In this document: positions 9,975 to 17,500 of the stretch, in pieces
Layout of the letters: each line of letters begins with the position of its first letter
How positions within the stretch are numbered: position 1 is the stretch's first letter
Origin: Actinidia chinensis
Lineage: Eukaryota; Streptophyta; Magnoliopsida; Ericales; Actinidiaceae
Assembly: GCA_009663005.1 (NCBI GenBank)
Contig: VIGQ01001981.1
Span: 7,501 to 25,000 of the forward strand
Length of the DNA: 17,500 bases
Reading direction: 5' to 3'
Notes under the pieces: generated by a model
Database searches by the model: none
Told to the model about the DNA's origin: nothing
The model's input: only the letters and a program-made list of their open reading frames with translations
Translations under genes and position numbers: made by a program

Positions 9975-10200
9975 TAGGTGTCAACCAAAAACCATTGCCT
10001 ATGGGTGATGTAGCCTCCTAAATCATAATAACCAGCTTGTGGCCTAGATAAGCAATGCCCCCCGGGGACAAATTCACTACACCGACAGAGAACGGGCAAT
10101 AACTTGGCCTCACGGGAAATCACCCTGAGACCTAAGTTCTAGTAGCATGTTCAAATTTTTTATGGAGTGCCTGTAGATTCTAATCTAAAGTTAACCAAGT
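9975..10200. repeat. Repeat-like block, family not assigned
   Basis: The block has balanced composition amid AT-rich DNA and wording typical of dispersed plant repeats (GGGTGATGTAGCCTCCTAA, GACAGAGAACGGGCAATAAC, CACGGGAAATCACCCTGAGA). A GTTCAAATT near 10150 vaguely resembles a tRNA-type B box, which would suggest a SINE, but no A box, tail or target duplication was found. Confidence 0.25.
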
Positions 10201-10679
10201 TTAGCGTGGTCTAGATAAACGTGGGACAAGTCCAACAAAACCATTTTACCCTTTTTCTCACTCCATAGAGAAGACATAATATTATTATAATTAATTTTAC
10301 AAAATTCTCATATGTAACTGCTTAAAATTTTTATTATGAATTTTTTCACTCCTTCTCCTTCAAAATATTCACGGGGAAAAAAGAAGACAACTTATTTGTT
10401 GCTATATTATTTTACCTGTAATCCTCTCTCCTCTCTCTCTGTCTCTCTCCTCTACTAACCCTTTGACTTCCTGGTGCTATACCTTCTTCGGCCCTACGAA
10501 ACATCAGAAAGGAGATAGGAAATATGGCAGAAACTGCTTTAACTTTTTTCCTCATTAATGTTAATTTAAGAAAATATTGTTTTCCAAATCTTTCATTTTA
10601 TAAAACTGTATAATGTGGGGTCCTTTAACTTCGTTGCATCGTATGTTGACATGATGGAGAATAATCACGTTTGCTGCAG
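10201..10679. other. Non-coding; CT microsatellite at about 10422-10455
   Basis: AT-rich sequence with a pyrimidine tract of CTCTCTCC-type repeats near 10422-10455. No coding-like frame. A TTGCTGCAG at 10671-10679 could be a splice acceptor for the next fragment. Confidence 0.35.
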
Positions 10680-11030
10680 AGAAAGAAGGGAATGACTGTG
10701 AAGATGCCGAGGTTCCGTCCTGTTAGCCGCCCGAAATTACAAGGAAGAACTTTTTGATGAACACAGGTCAAGTGAAGAAGAGGATGCAATTCAGTGGTAT
10801 CTGCCCAAGATGCTAAAGATGCAGAACACATAAAAGAAATGACGGAGGAGGCACTTTGATACACTCAATTAGGTCATCATCCAACTTCGTTCATTGAGAG
10901 TTTCAAGAGAGGAACATAAAAGGGTAGAGAAGGGCTGGTGATTTTTGACAAGCTAACAAAAATGCTGGCTGCTCTTCAGAACATCATGTCTGAATTGGTG
11001 ATCCACATTCAGCTACGTTGTCGATTTTGA
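10680..11030 (+). pseudogene. Coding-like fragments, unidentified, with stops
   Basis: After an acceptor-like CTGCAG, one frame reads EKEGNDCEDAEVPSC to a stop at about 10727. A second frame, open from about 10702, reads LAARNYKEELFDEHRSSEEE and DAIQWYLPKMLKMQNT and ends with TAA at 10831. A third frame from about 10890 reads SFKRGT, a stop, then GREGLVIFDKLTKMLAALQN and IMSELVIHI. The pieces are charged and helical in character, unlike translated AT-rich noise. Successive frame changes and stops indicate decay. No family recognised. Confidence 0.35.
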
Positions 11031-11924
11031 TTGCTAATATGGTTCTAATCTCTGATGATTATGCATCATTCCACTTATAATTCCGCTGTCTATTTATCAG
11101 AATTTAAAATGTTTTCCTTTATAAACTTGCTTTATGGTAATCTTGTTTTCATATGGATAATTTTCTAGTGCATTTACAACATAATTTTGGGCTTAATTGC
11201 TATGCTTGCATTCGTTGCAACAGTATACCTATAAAAGAAAGCCCCAAATTGAATATCAAAATCACTTGGGTAAAGCGTGTATTTAACAATACGTGCGACA
11301 AAACCAGTGCAGGGCAAACTAAAATGTCTGCCTCCTAATTCCATGTCCCCTATTTTTGCTTTACACTTGGGAGTTGTGTATCTCAAAGAGCAGGTGTTTA
11401 CTTTTCCTTTCGGTTCCTCCCCTAAATAATCTGGGTAGAATTTTGCGAATATCAAATTCTTAATTAGATGTAAGTGCACGCTCTCTCTTCCGTTCGATGC
11501 CAAAGTTTTTCTCCAATTCATGGCTAGCAGATATGTCCTTATCACTGAAACCTGTACTGATCATCAGAATTCTCAACTTCTGCTACAAAATGTTCACTGT
11601 TTGTCTTTTTAATAAGTTGCCAAATGGATTCACTATATTCCAATAAGTACATTTTATGATAACCTTGATTCAGTAACGTAGAGATGGATGATCACCAAAC
11701 TTGATAGATTGCAGTACAATGTTTGCTTATTTGAGTTAACAATATATGGAATTATGGTTGACTTAGTATCCCGAAATTCAAACTCTTTCACACTTTATCA
11801 CAGCAATGTCAATGCTCTTTTGTCTCTGAACCAGTAAAGAAAAATTGATTTGATATTGAGTAACTCTAATCAAGGAAACTATTTTACTTACTGTGAATTC
11901 CTAAGATTTGCTTCCATTTTGCAG
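11031..11924. other. Mostly non-coding; one weak minus-strand open frame
   Basis: A 123-codon minus-strand open frame lies at 11174-11545. Its amino-acid composition is not obviously noise (for example GGRHFSLPCTGFVARIVKY), but no domain is recognised and there is no promoter-like context, so I do not call a gene. The rest is AT-rich and T-rich, consistent with an intron ending in the TTTTGCAG at 11917-11924. Confidence 0.3.
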
Positions 11925-12234
11925 GCCTTCCAGTATTGACTATCTAGGTTACGCGTGTGTTTTATGGGCTTTTATCACATTCCTGATCGCGTCTTGCAAA
12001 TGTTTGATGCTTCCGTCTGTGTGGAACTTTGGGATTTCGACGTTGCTTGAAAGCTATGACCTGTACTTTTACCATGGTGAAGAAATAACTGCACAACTTA
12101 AATGTTATTTATGCCCACGCAGCGGTAGACAAGGGCTTTGCCAATCTTTTTCCTGGATTGTTGAGTTAACATTTGTTCTCCTATATGCAATTTGGGAGCC
12201 TCTGACTTATCTAATCTCTTTTGCATTGTGGTGA
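11925..12234 (+). other. Possible terminal exon with hydrophobic segments
   Basis: After TTTTGCAG the frame beginning CCT TCC AGT stays open for about 103 codons to TGA at 12232-12234. It has two strongly hydrophobic segments: near the start (YACVLWAFITFLIASC) and at the end (IVELTFVLLYAIWEPLTYLI). A competing frame also has a protein-like run (GFYHIPDRVLQMFDASVCVE then LWDFDV) but meets stops. I cannot tell which, if either, was translated. The position suggests the 3' end of the decayed plus-strand gene. Confidence 0.25.
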
Positions 12235-12997
12235 ATATCGTCGCGAATTTGATAGCAACTTTATTGTTATCCTGCAATTTGCCTGTTTAAGGTTGAAATC
12301 ATTGTGAAATATTCACTCACCCTTTAATATCAGTGTAGCCAACAATGAAAGAGGACGTTGTTTTAGGAATTAGAAAGGGAGTGTTTTGTTGTACTCACTT
12401 ATGTTTAAAATCTAATTTGTTAAAAATCAGTATTGTAAAATATTTGACATGAAACTTCTTGCACATCAACTCTTCTAAAGCAAGAGCTGCTGCAAACACA
12501 CTCCAAACAAGCCTATCACAGGAAACAGGAGCTAAGATACACAACTACTTCCAAGACCACACAAGAAAAATACAGCTAACAACAACTTTAGCAACGCCCA
12601 CTCAAACGAACATTCGAAATTATTTCCCGATCCCTACTCGAGTGACCTCATCTACCACCCACATTTCAGGGAGAGGTTGTGTAGTTTTTGATGCTTATTA
12701 AACATATTTTAAACAAAAATCAAAGATATAGAACAACCATACCACCAGCATACCACCCAAAAATTTTTGTATGTTAGAAAAAAACAACAGCTAATAGGAC
12801 AGAAACAGGATACAAGCATGTTTGTGGTTGTGGTTGTGGCGTTATGACGGGTTGCCTGGCAAAAACAAAAAACAAACAAATACTGAATTCTAATTACAAC
12901 ACGAACAACGAACTTCTCTTACCTTGAACAAAACCACCCCGCAGATAAATAACAAAGAAAAATACCCCATAAGCAACCTTGGGGGAAAAAAAAATTC
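12235..12997. other. Non-coding between the two decayed genes
   Basis: No gene seen. An A-rich open frame at 12459-12701 (80 codons, Thr/Asn/Gln-rich) has no recognisable feature. A short GTTGTG-type tandem repeat lies at about 12822-12840. I looked for a poly-T tract on the plus strand that would mark a poly-A tail of the UTP15 copy and found none close to its 3' end. Confidence 0.35.
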
Positions 12998-14686
12998 TAT
13001 AAGGCATTCATCTCTTCCCAGCATCCTCAACAGGGGGAAATTATGCTTGTATTTCCTGCAATTATGTTGTATTCTGTTCTCCTCTTTCAACCGATCCTTC
13101 AGGTTTCTAATATGCCCATGCCCTTTCAACACATCATACTTCTAACAGTCTTCGGCTCGCATCTGTCTCCACCACTTTCTTCGCCAACTTTTCATCACAA
13201 TCCTGCTAACTCTGCATTGTCGTGTACCTCGCCAAAACCCAGCACAAACGCAAGCTCCTCGTGTCTCCAAATTCGAAGCACACCATCAACAACTTCTCCT
13301 CGCCACTGCTCCACCACATCCTCCATAACCGCCACCACATTCTCCGGATTCTTCCCCCTCTAAGCACACACCAAAGCTTCCTTATGCCTAACTTTCTTCA
13401 ACAACTTGTCATGCTCCCGCCAATTTCACCTTCTTCGCTGCCTCATAACCAAGTAATCCCCCTCCGAGCCTTCTCATTCTGGCCTCCGATGAAAGTACCT
13501 AGAAAACTAAGGCCTCAAACCCTTTTCGTGGAGGCTCACTGATGTTGGACTCCAAACGCGCAAAATTCCTACCCGTCCTGTCCCCCACCTCTGCCACCCA
13601 CATTTCCTCTCGTTTTCCTCTTCCCGGGTGCATCACACTATCTTCCCCTTTGAAGCAAACCGATGATTCTCGTCAAACCGAATCAGGCTCAAACCCAACC
13701 GATAAAAAGCGGGATGGAAACCTCATCGAATGAGCTAATCCGTACACCTTGAAAACTTCGCGTAATCTGAAATCGCTCTTCACCATGTACCTCATCCTAA
13801 AGACAACCACGCAGTACACGATTCGTTGAGCTTCTTTACCACTCTCCTTCCCAATCTTCCCCCACAAGGGCTGTGACAGTCCTTGTTTATGGCCTCTCCA
13901 TTGAGTACAAAAAACAACTTCCCACCTCCAATCACATCCCACATCTTCACCGAATCCCCACCCGCCGTCGCAATTTAGCCATCCGGAACGGCAAGAAAAT
14001 TAACATCCCTACAGGCTCCCATTATTCCCCTCCATCATTGGATCCACCACCACTACTCGAAAACCCTAACATCCCACAGCCCTAATCGTGTGATCGTACG
14101 ACCTGGTAACAAACAAAATCTTCCCACTCGCCGGTAAACAATCGCCGAATCGGACGTATCCTTGTGTCCGGTGAGTTCGACGATTTCGGCCTCGGAAGGC
14201 AACGGGGCCCAGAACCTGACGACGGCGTCAATCGCCTGCGGAGAAGATTGCGAGCTTGTCGATGCGGGGGTAGCGGCGAGGTGGACGGGGCGAGAGTGGC
14301 CGGCGAGGTGGCGTGAGGGGGGGTACGGGACTTCACACATCGAAGACCTGGACGATCCCGGAGTGGGATCCGGCGGCAAGAGGCGGCCGTCGGAGCGGAG
14401 GAGCTGAGGTGGCGGTGTTCGTCTGCGAGGAGGAGAATTGTGGACTTGGCTCAAGGGTTGGGATGATAAGATGGTGCGGTGGCGGAGTGGGCGCGTCGAA
14501 TTCGTTGCGGCGGCGCGGGAGAGAGGAGAGGGGGTAGGGAGGCGATTTAGGGTTTGGATCGGCTGGGGCTTGAATGATTTCCAGTACTTGGATTCCGGGA
14601 CTTTGTCGATTTGTTTTAAAGTGTTTTGAGTTTTGGTTTTTCACTGGGAAGGTGGTTGGCTACTCTATCTGGGGATCTTCTGCCAT
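12998..14686 (-). pseudogene. UTP15: UTP15 / SLOW WALKER1 pseudogene (SSU processome WD40)
   Basis: Intact UTP15 is a nucleolar WD40 protein of the UtpA subcomplex of the SSU processome, needed for pre-18S rRNA processing. Family blocks appear in order on the minus strand: MAEDPQIE then stop TAG (14662-14660), TTFPVK, ESKYWKSFKPQPIQ, LRSDGRLL, AAGSHSGIVQVFDV, RHLAGHSRPVHL, DAVVRFWA, EIVELTGHKD, YVRFGDC, RSYDHTI, LWDVRV, VKMWDVIGGGKL, GKIGKESGKEAQ, HSMRFP, SVGFEPDS. The UTP15 C-terminal domain follows: KLAEHDKLLKK, GKNPENVVAVMED, LKGHGHIRNLKDRL and LLRMLGR near 13020. The span (1.69 kb) matches a protein of about 530 residues without introns. Blocks lie in all three frames, so it has many indels and cannot be translated. 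I cannot tell a processed copy from a duplicate, because some plant UTP15 genes may lack introns. Confidence 0.9.
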
Positions 14687-14722
14687 TGAAACAGTTTCGG
14701 GCTGCTCACAGTGGCTTGTTCA

Positions 14723-14735
14723 GGGTTTAGGGTTT
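14723..14735 (-). promoter_or_regulatory. Tandem telo-box upstream of the UTP15 pseudogene
   Basis: The minus strand reads AAACCCTAAACCC, ending about 37 bp before the ATG at 14686. Telo-boxes near the start of transcription are common in plant ribosome-biogenesis genes, so this is probably the original leader or promoter motif of the UTP15 copy. A hAT-like element begins only 21 bp further upstream. Confidence 0.55.
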
Positions 14736-14747
14736 GTTCTAGATGGG

Positions 14748-15574
14748 GTTGGTATTAGGGGTGTCCATAGGTCCGGATTAATCCGGTTCTATAAGAAATT
14801 CGTAACCATTTATGTTTTGATTATTACTGTTTCTGAAAAATAAGAAGCAGAACCTAACCATTTACAAGTATAGAAAACTCAAAACCAAAACCGATCCGAT
14901 CCGCCTTAATCGGTTACGGTCCGGTTCATTCAATTAATATTTTAAATATTTTTATAAACTAATAAAATTTCACAACCAATTATTTATCTTAAATAACCCA
15001 TAACTTTTCATTAATACTTTAAGTCCATAAAACAAAAATAGTATAAAATACTTCATAGATTGACTCCTTAAATGATTATATCAACAACTCTAATATTTGC
15101 AATTAACAACTCATAAAATTTTAGGAATTCATAATAGGATAACACTAAAAAAAGATACGAAGAACTGGAAAAAGAATTCAAATGGATAACAAATAAAAAT
15201 TAACTGATAAAATTTTGAATAAAAAAGCATGTGAAGGGTTTTTGCATGGAAAAGGATACGATTAATCGGTAATATCTATAGGAAGTGCAAATATTTTTGT
15301 TTGGAGAAAACTAAAGTAATCAGTGTAGGTGTGAATTAATATTTTATATAATAATATATTCATATAATATTATATATATTTTAAGCGATTTCGGTTCGTT
15401 TGTGTTTGAACCACGGCTTTGAAAATAAAACTGGTAATCGAGACCAAATTTTACCAGGTTTCTTATTTTTAAAAACCAAAACCTAACCATTAATCATCAA
15501 TAAACAATCCAAAATGCCCTGGGACCGGTTCGGTTCACCGTTTTTTGATTTTTTTGGACACCCCTGTTTGGTAT
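14748..15574. mobile_element. hAT-like non-autonomous element with 8-bp duplication
   Basis: The element itself is 14756-15566 (811 bp). The left end is TAGGGGTGTCC; the right end on the other strand is CAGGGGTGTCC, so the terminal inverted repeat matches 10 of 11 bases. Flanking octamers are GTTGGTAT (14748-14755) and TTTGGTAT (15567-15574), matching 7 of 8, as expected for hAT insertion. CAGGGGTGTCC-type ends are typical of plant hAT elements. Subterminal CCGGTTC/CGGTTC words recur at both ends, and CCGGATTAATCCGG at 14773-14786 is a perfect palindrome. The interior is AT-rich with no transposase, so it depends on a partner elsewhere. Confidence 0.85.
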
Positions 15575-15714
15575 TTATAGTCTTCTGATTTTCTTACATA
15601 CCAACGTTTAAACGACTTCTTCTGTATCCCGTAGTTTTGGAAATTACAATCTCTTGCCTTAGGGTTGTAATCGCGTTACCGGCGGCCCTTCAGTTTGTCA
15701 TTTGTTACTTACCC
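15575..15714. other. Short spacer between two transposons
   Basis: About 140 bp of unremarkable sequence between the hAT-like element and the MITE. It includes CCTTAGGGTTGTAA at about 15657-15670, which contains a telo-box-like AACCCTAAGG on the minus strand. Confidence 0.35.
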
Positions 15715-16140
15715 TAAGGACTCGTTTGGCCTGAGGATCTGTGAGGGGATAAATTTTAGAGGGGGCTAACTTTTAATTTTGTTTGATGCTTTTTAAATGG
15801 ATGGCTTCAGGGTTGATGATAAGGAAGAAAATATATAGAGAGAATCAAAAATATCAAACATACTTCTAGCTCTTACCACATATATTCTTTTCTTTCTCTG
15901 CTCTATCTCTACACCACTTCTACATTTTGTTTCTCTTTATCATCTTTTTTTGTCTTATACCCCATCCCCGGATAACTTTTTAGTTAGGGTCCATGACAAC
16001 CAAAAATTATCCGTCTCTATCCACCTCCGTGGTATAATAAATTCTTCCGCCCCTCGCATATCCGCCAGCCAATGCCAGGAAAAAATTATTCGGGGGGAGT
16101 TATATCCCCCCTCCAAATCCTGTGGCCAAACTACCCCTAA
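15715..16140 (-). mobile_element. MITE, PIF/Harbinger (Tourist)-like, copy 2
   Basis: The element is 15718-16137 (420 bp) flanked by TAA at 15715-15717 and 16138-16140, the target duplication expected for PIF/Harbinger. The left end GGACTCGTTTGGCC pairs with GGGGTAGTTTGGCC from the right end (11 of 14 identical). Its minus strand matches copy 1 at 6155-6638 in order: the end word, a second internal TTGGCTGGCGGA (16061-16072), CCCGAATAATTTTTTCC-type sequence, GGTGGATAGAG-CGGATA, GACCCTAACTAAAA and AGAGAAACAAAATGT. It is therefore the same family in the opposite orientation. No coding capacity. Confidence 0.85.
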
Positions 16141-16847
16141 CCTATTATAGTTGGGAGCTTCTAATGCCAACCAAAAGGGTCTCAGTATACCCCTTATAAT
16201 AATTTTTTTTTTTTGGGAAAATGTTTTTTTTAAGTGAAATTACTTTTTATGGAATAAAACCTTTAAAAGTAAAACACCGCTAACTGCTCGTGCAAATCAC
16301 CCTAATTTTCTCAGTACACACAAGCTCTACTTGTTACTCAGCTACTGTCATCATCACCACTCCACCTTTCATCACTACAAGCACCCAAGCACGCACGATA
16401 ATTCCACCGTGAACCCCTCTTTGATCACTGATAGAGCGAGGGGGTTCAAACTCGTTCATAGAGAGGATGGACACGTGAAGGGGAGGGGAGGAAGAACTTC
16501 AATTCTGGTGTTGTTGGGGCGTTTGTAGTAGGTTGGATGGGGAGGAGCGTGAGATTTGTAAAAGGAGGTGCATGGCTGAGGCTTGAGATTTAGGGTTATG
16601 GTTATTTTCAAAAGCTTAATGAAGGTGGAGATAATTTGGGATATTAAGATGTTTGGTATAAATGGAAAACTTTAATTTTAAACTAGGGTAGAGACCAAGA
16701 AAATGTGGGGTACATTGTCATGGTTTGCATTTAGAAGCTCTTGATGTCACTGAGTTTTTTTTTTTTTTGTGAAAAGACCAATTTAACAATCACTTGATCA
16801 CCCATTAGTTATTCCATCAACACCTTATCTAACGTACCACCACTCGG
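16141..16847. other. Non-coding, no gene seen
   Basis: T-run at 16203-16215, then moderately GC-rich DNA at 16320-16560 with a short open frame (16331-16528) that has no recognisable feature beyond a His-rich start. A second T-run lies at about 16756-16769. No inverted ends or target duplications were found. Confidence 0.35.
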
Positions 16848-17087
16848 ATGGCAACTCAATATCTCTACCAATCCATCCTTCTCTTCTTCCTTTCACCTTT
16901 TCTCTTATCCACCTGTCTATGTGGCTTACAATCTACCTCCTACATTTTCTCTCTAGAATCATCACTCCACCACCACCCGCTAGCCTCTTCATCATTATTA
17001 GTTTTTTTTTTCCTCCCGCAACACTACAATTGGGGAAGGGGGCATGTGACAATAAGTCCTAACATCTATGTGCAACCTGAGTCCTAA
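16848..17087 (+). CDS. Doubtful small ORF with signal-peptide-like start
   Basis: The ATG has acceptable context (CGGATGGCA). The 79-codon product begins MATQYLYQSILLFFLSPFLL followed by STCLCG, which resembles a secretion signal with a hydrophobic core and a possible cleavage after the Cys-Leu-Cys-Gly region. A second hydrophobic stretch (LASSSLLVFFFLPQ) lies at residues 45-58. There is no Cys pattern of a known peptide family. The pyrimidine-rich DNA alone could produce such a sequence, so this may be chance. Confidence 0.13.
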   Translation: MATQYLYQSILLFFLSPFLLSTCLCGLQSTSYIFSLESSLHHHPLASSSLLVFFFLPQHYNWGRGHVTISPNIYVQPES

Positions 17088-17500
17088 CAATCGAAAGTTT
17101 GCATTTGGAGATTGAAAATGTGAAATTAATTGAATACATTTGGTCAGGGCATTTTTGAGGAGTGAGACGATGGGAAAATTAATTGAAAAAACTAGTGACC
17201 ACAAACACACCTATGGATAAAAAAAATGAAGAAGAAAAAAAAAAAAATTCAAACTTGCTGTATCAATTTCAATTGACTCATACTAAACTTACAGCCAGTG
17301 TAGGAGTTCTAAATGTTAGGATTAAAGACAAATTGTATATTAAGGTTTCAAGAGAGGTTCGCGTGTTTCAGTGTGTGTCGGAAAACTAATGTAAGGGCAA
17401 ACGGTGGCGTAAATATGAAATTGGGGGTTGAAAACTAGTAGCAATATACTGGAGTATCAGGAGAGACTAAATGGATTGTATTGAAGGATTTTTTTACTTT
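17088..17500. other. AT-rich end of window, no gene seen
   Basis: AT-rich sequence with an A-run at 17236-17246. Open frames are short and unremarkable. Any gene crossing the right edge cannot be judged from here. Confidence 0.4.

Noticed and set aside
13043..14085. Several plus-strand open frames of 63-106 codons
   Set aside because: They are antisense to the UTP15 pseudogene, whose minus-strand motifs fully explain the region.
14162..14843. Plus-strand Gly/Arg/Val-rich open frames
   Set aside because: Antisense of the GC-rich N-terminal half of the UTP15 pseudogene and its leader.
15950..16170. Short open frames on both strands
   Set aside because: They lie inside MITE copy 2, which is non-coding.
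1..17500. CRISPR arrays, bacterial operons, phage or defence genes
   Set aside because: No regularly spaced repeats, no Shine-Dalgarno-led clustered frames, and the sequence is clearly eukaryotic plant-like.

Overview
The window looks like nuclear DNA from a flowering plant, probably a dicot or another AT-rich angiosperm. It has long AT-rich non-coding stretches, plant promoter motifs (telo-box, TGGGCY site II), plant-type DNA transposon remnants and decayed eukaryotic coding sequence with splice-like boundaries. Nothing bacterial is visible: there are no Shine-Dalgarno-led open frames, operons or CRISPR arrays, and I saw no tRNA or rRNA gene. I cannot name the species.

The one gene I can identify is a decayed, nearly full-length copy of UTP15 on the minus strand, about 14686 down to 12998. 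UTP15 is a WD40 subunit of the SSU processome; the Arabidopsis relative is SLOW WALKER1. Homology runs from the first ATG to the last conserved C-terminal motif, but it changes frame many times and has an early stop, so it is a pseudogene. A tandem telo-box survives about 37 bp upstream of its ATG.

The left and centre of the plus strand hold the remains of one or more genes I cannot name. There is a promoter-like CT-rich leader (about 1950-2640) with site II motifs and a telo-box, then an ATG in very good context at 2651 opening a coding-like block to about 3325 that shifts frame at least twice. Further coding-like pieces, some with AG/GT boundaries, are scattered at 4474-4571, 8395-8910, 9118-9300, 9451-9564, 10680-11030 and 11925-12234. 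They may be exons of one old gene, but that link is inference.

Mobile DNA fills much of the rest. Best supported are (a) an 811-bp hAT-like element at 14756-15566 with CAGGGGTGTCC-type ends and an 8-bp target duplication matching at 7 of 8 positions; (b) two copies of one PIF/Harbinger (Tourist)-like MITE family at about 6155-6638 and 15718-16137, in opposite orientation and sharing an unusual duplicated end; (c) a 331-bp minus-strand retroelement tail at 7867-8197 with a poly-T head and an imperfect target duplication. Weaker candidates are a Stowaway-like MITE (about 1223-1530), a GGGTAT/ATCCG-rich fragment (3667-3830) and a repeat-like block (about 9975-10200).

Overall this is a gene-poor, transposon-shaped interval with two decayed genes. 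I see no convincing intact protein-coding gene and no new multi-gene system. The most informative objects are the UTP15 pseudogene with its preserved promoter motif next to a hAT insertion, the shared architecture of the MITE pair, and the unidentified broken gene behind an apparently good promoter.
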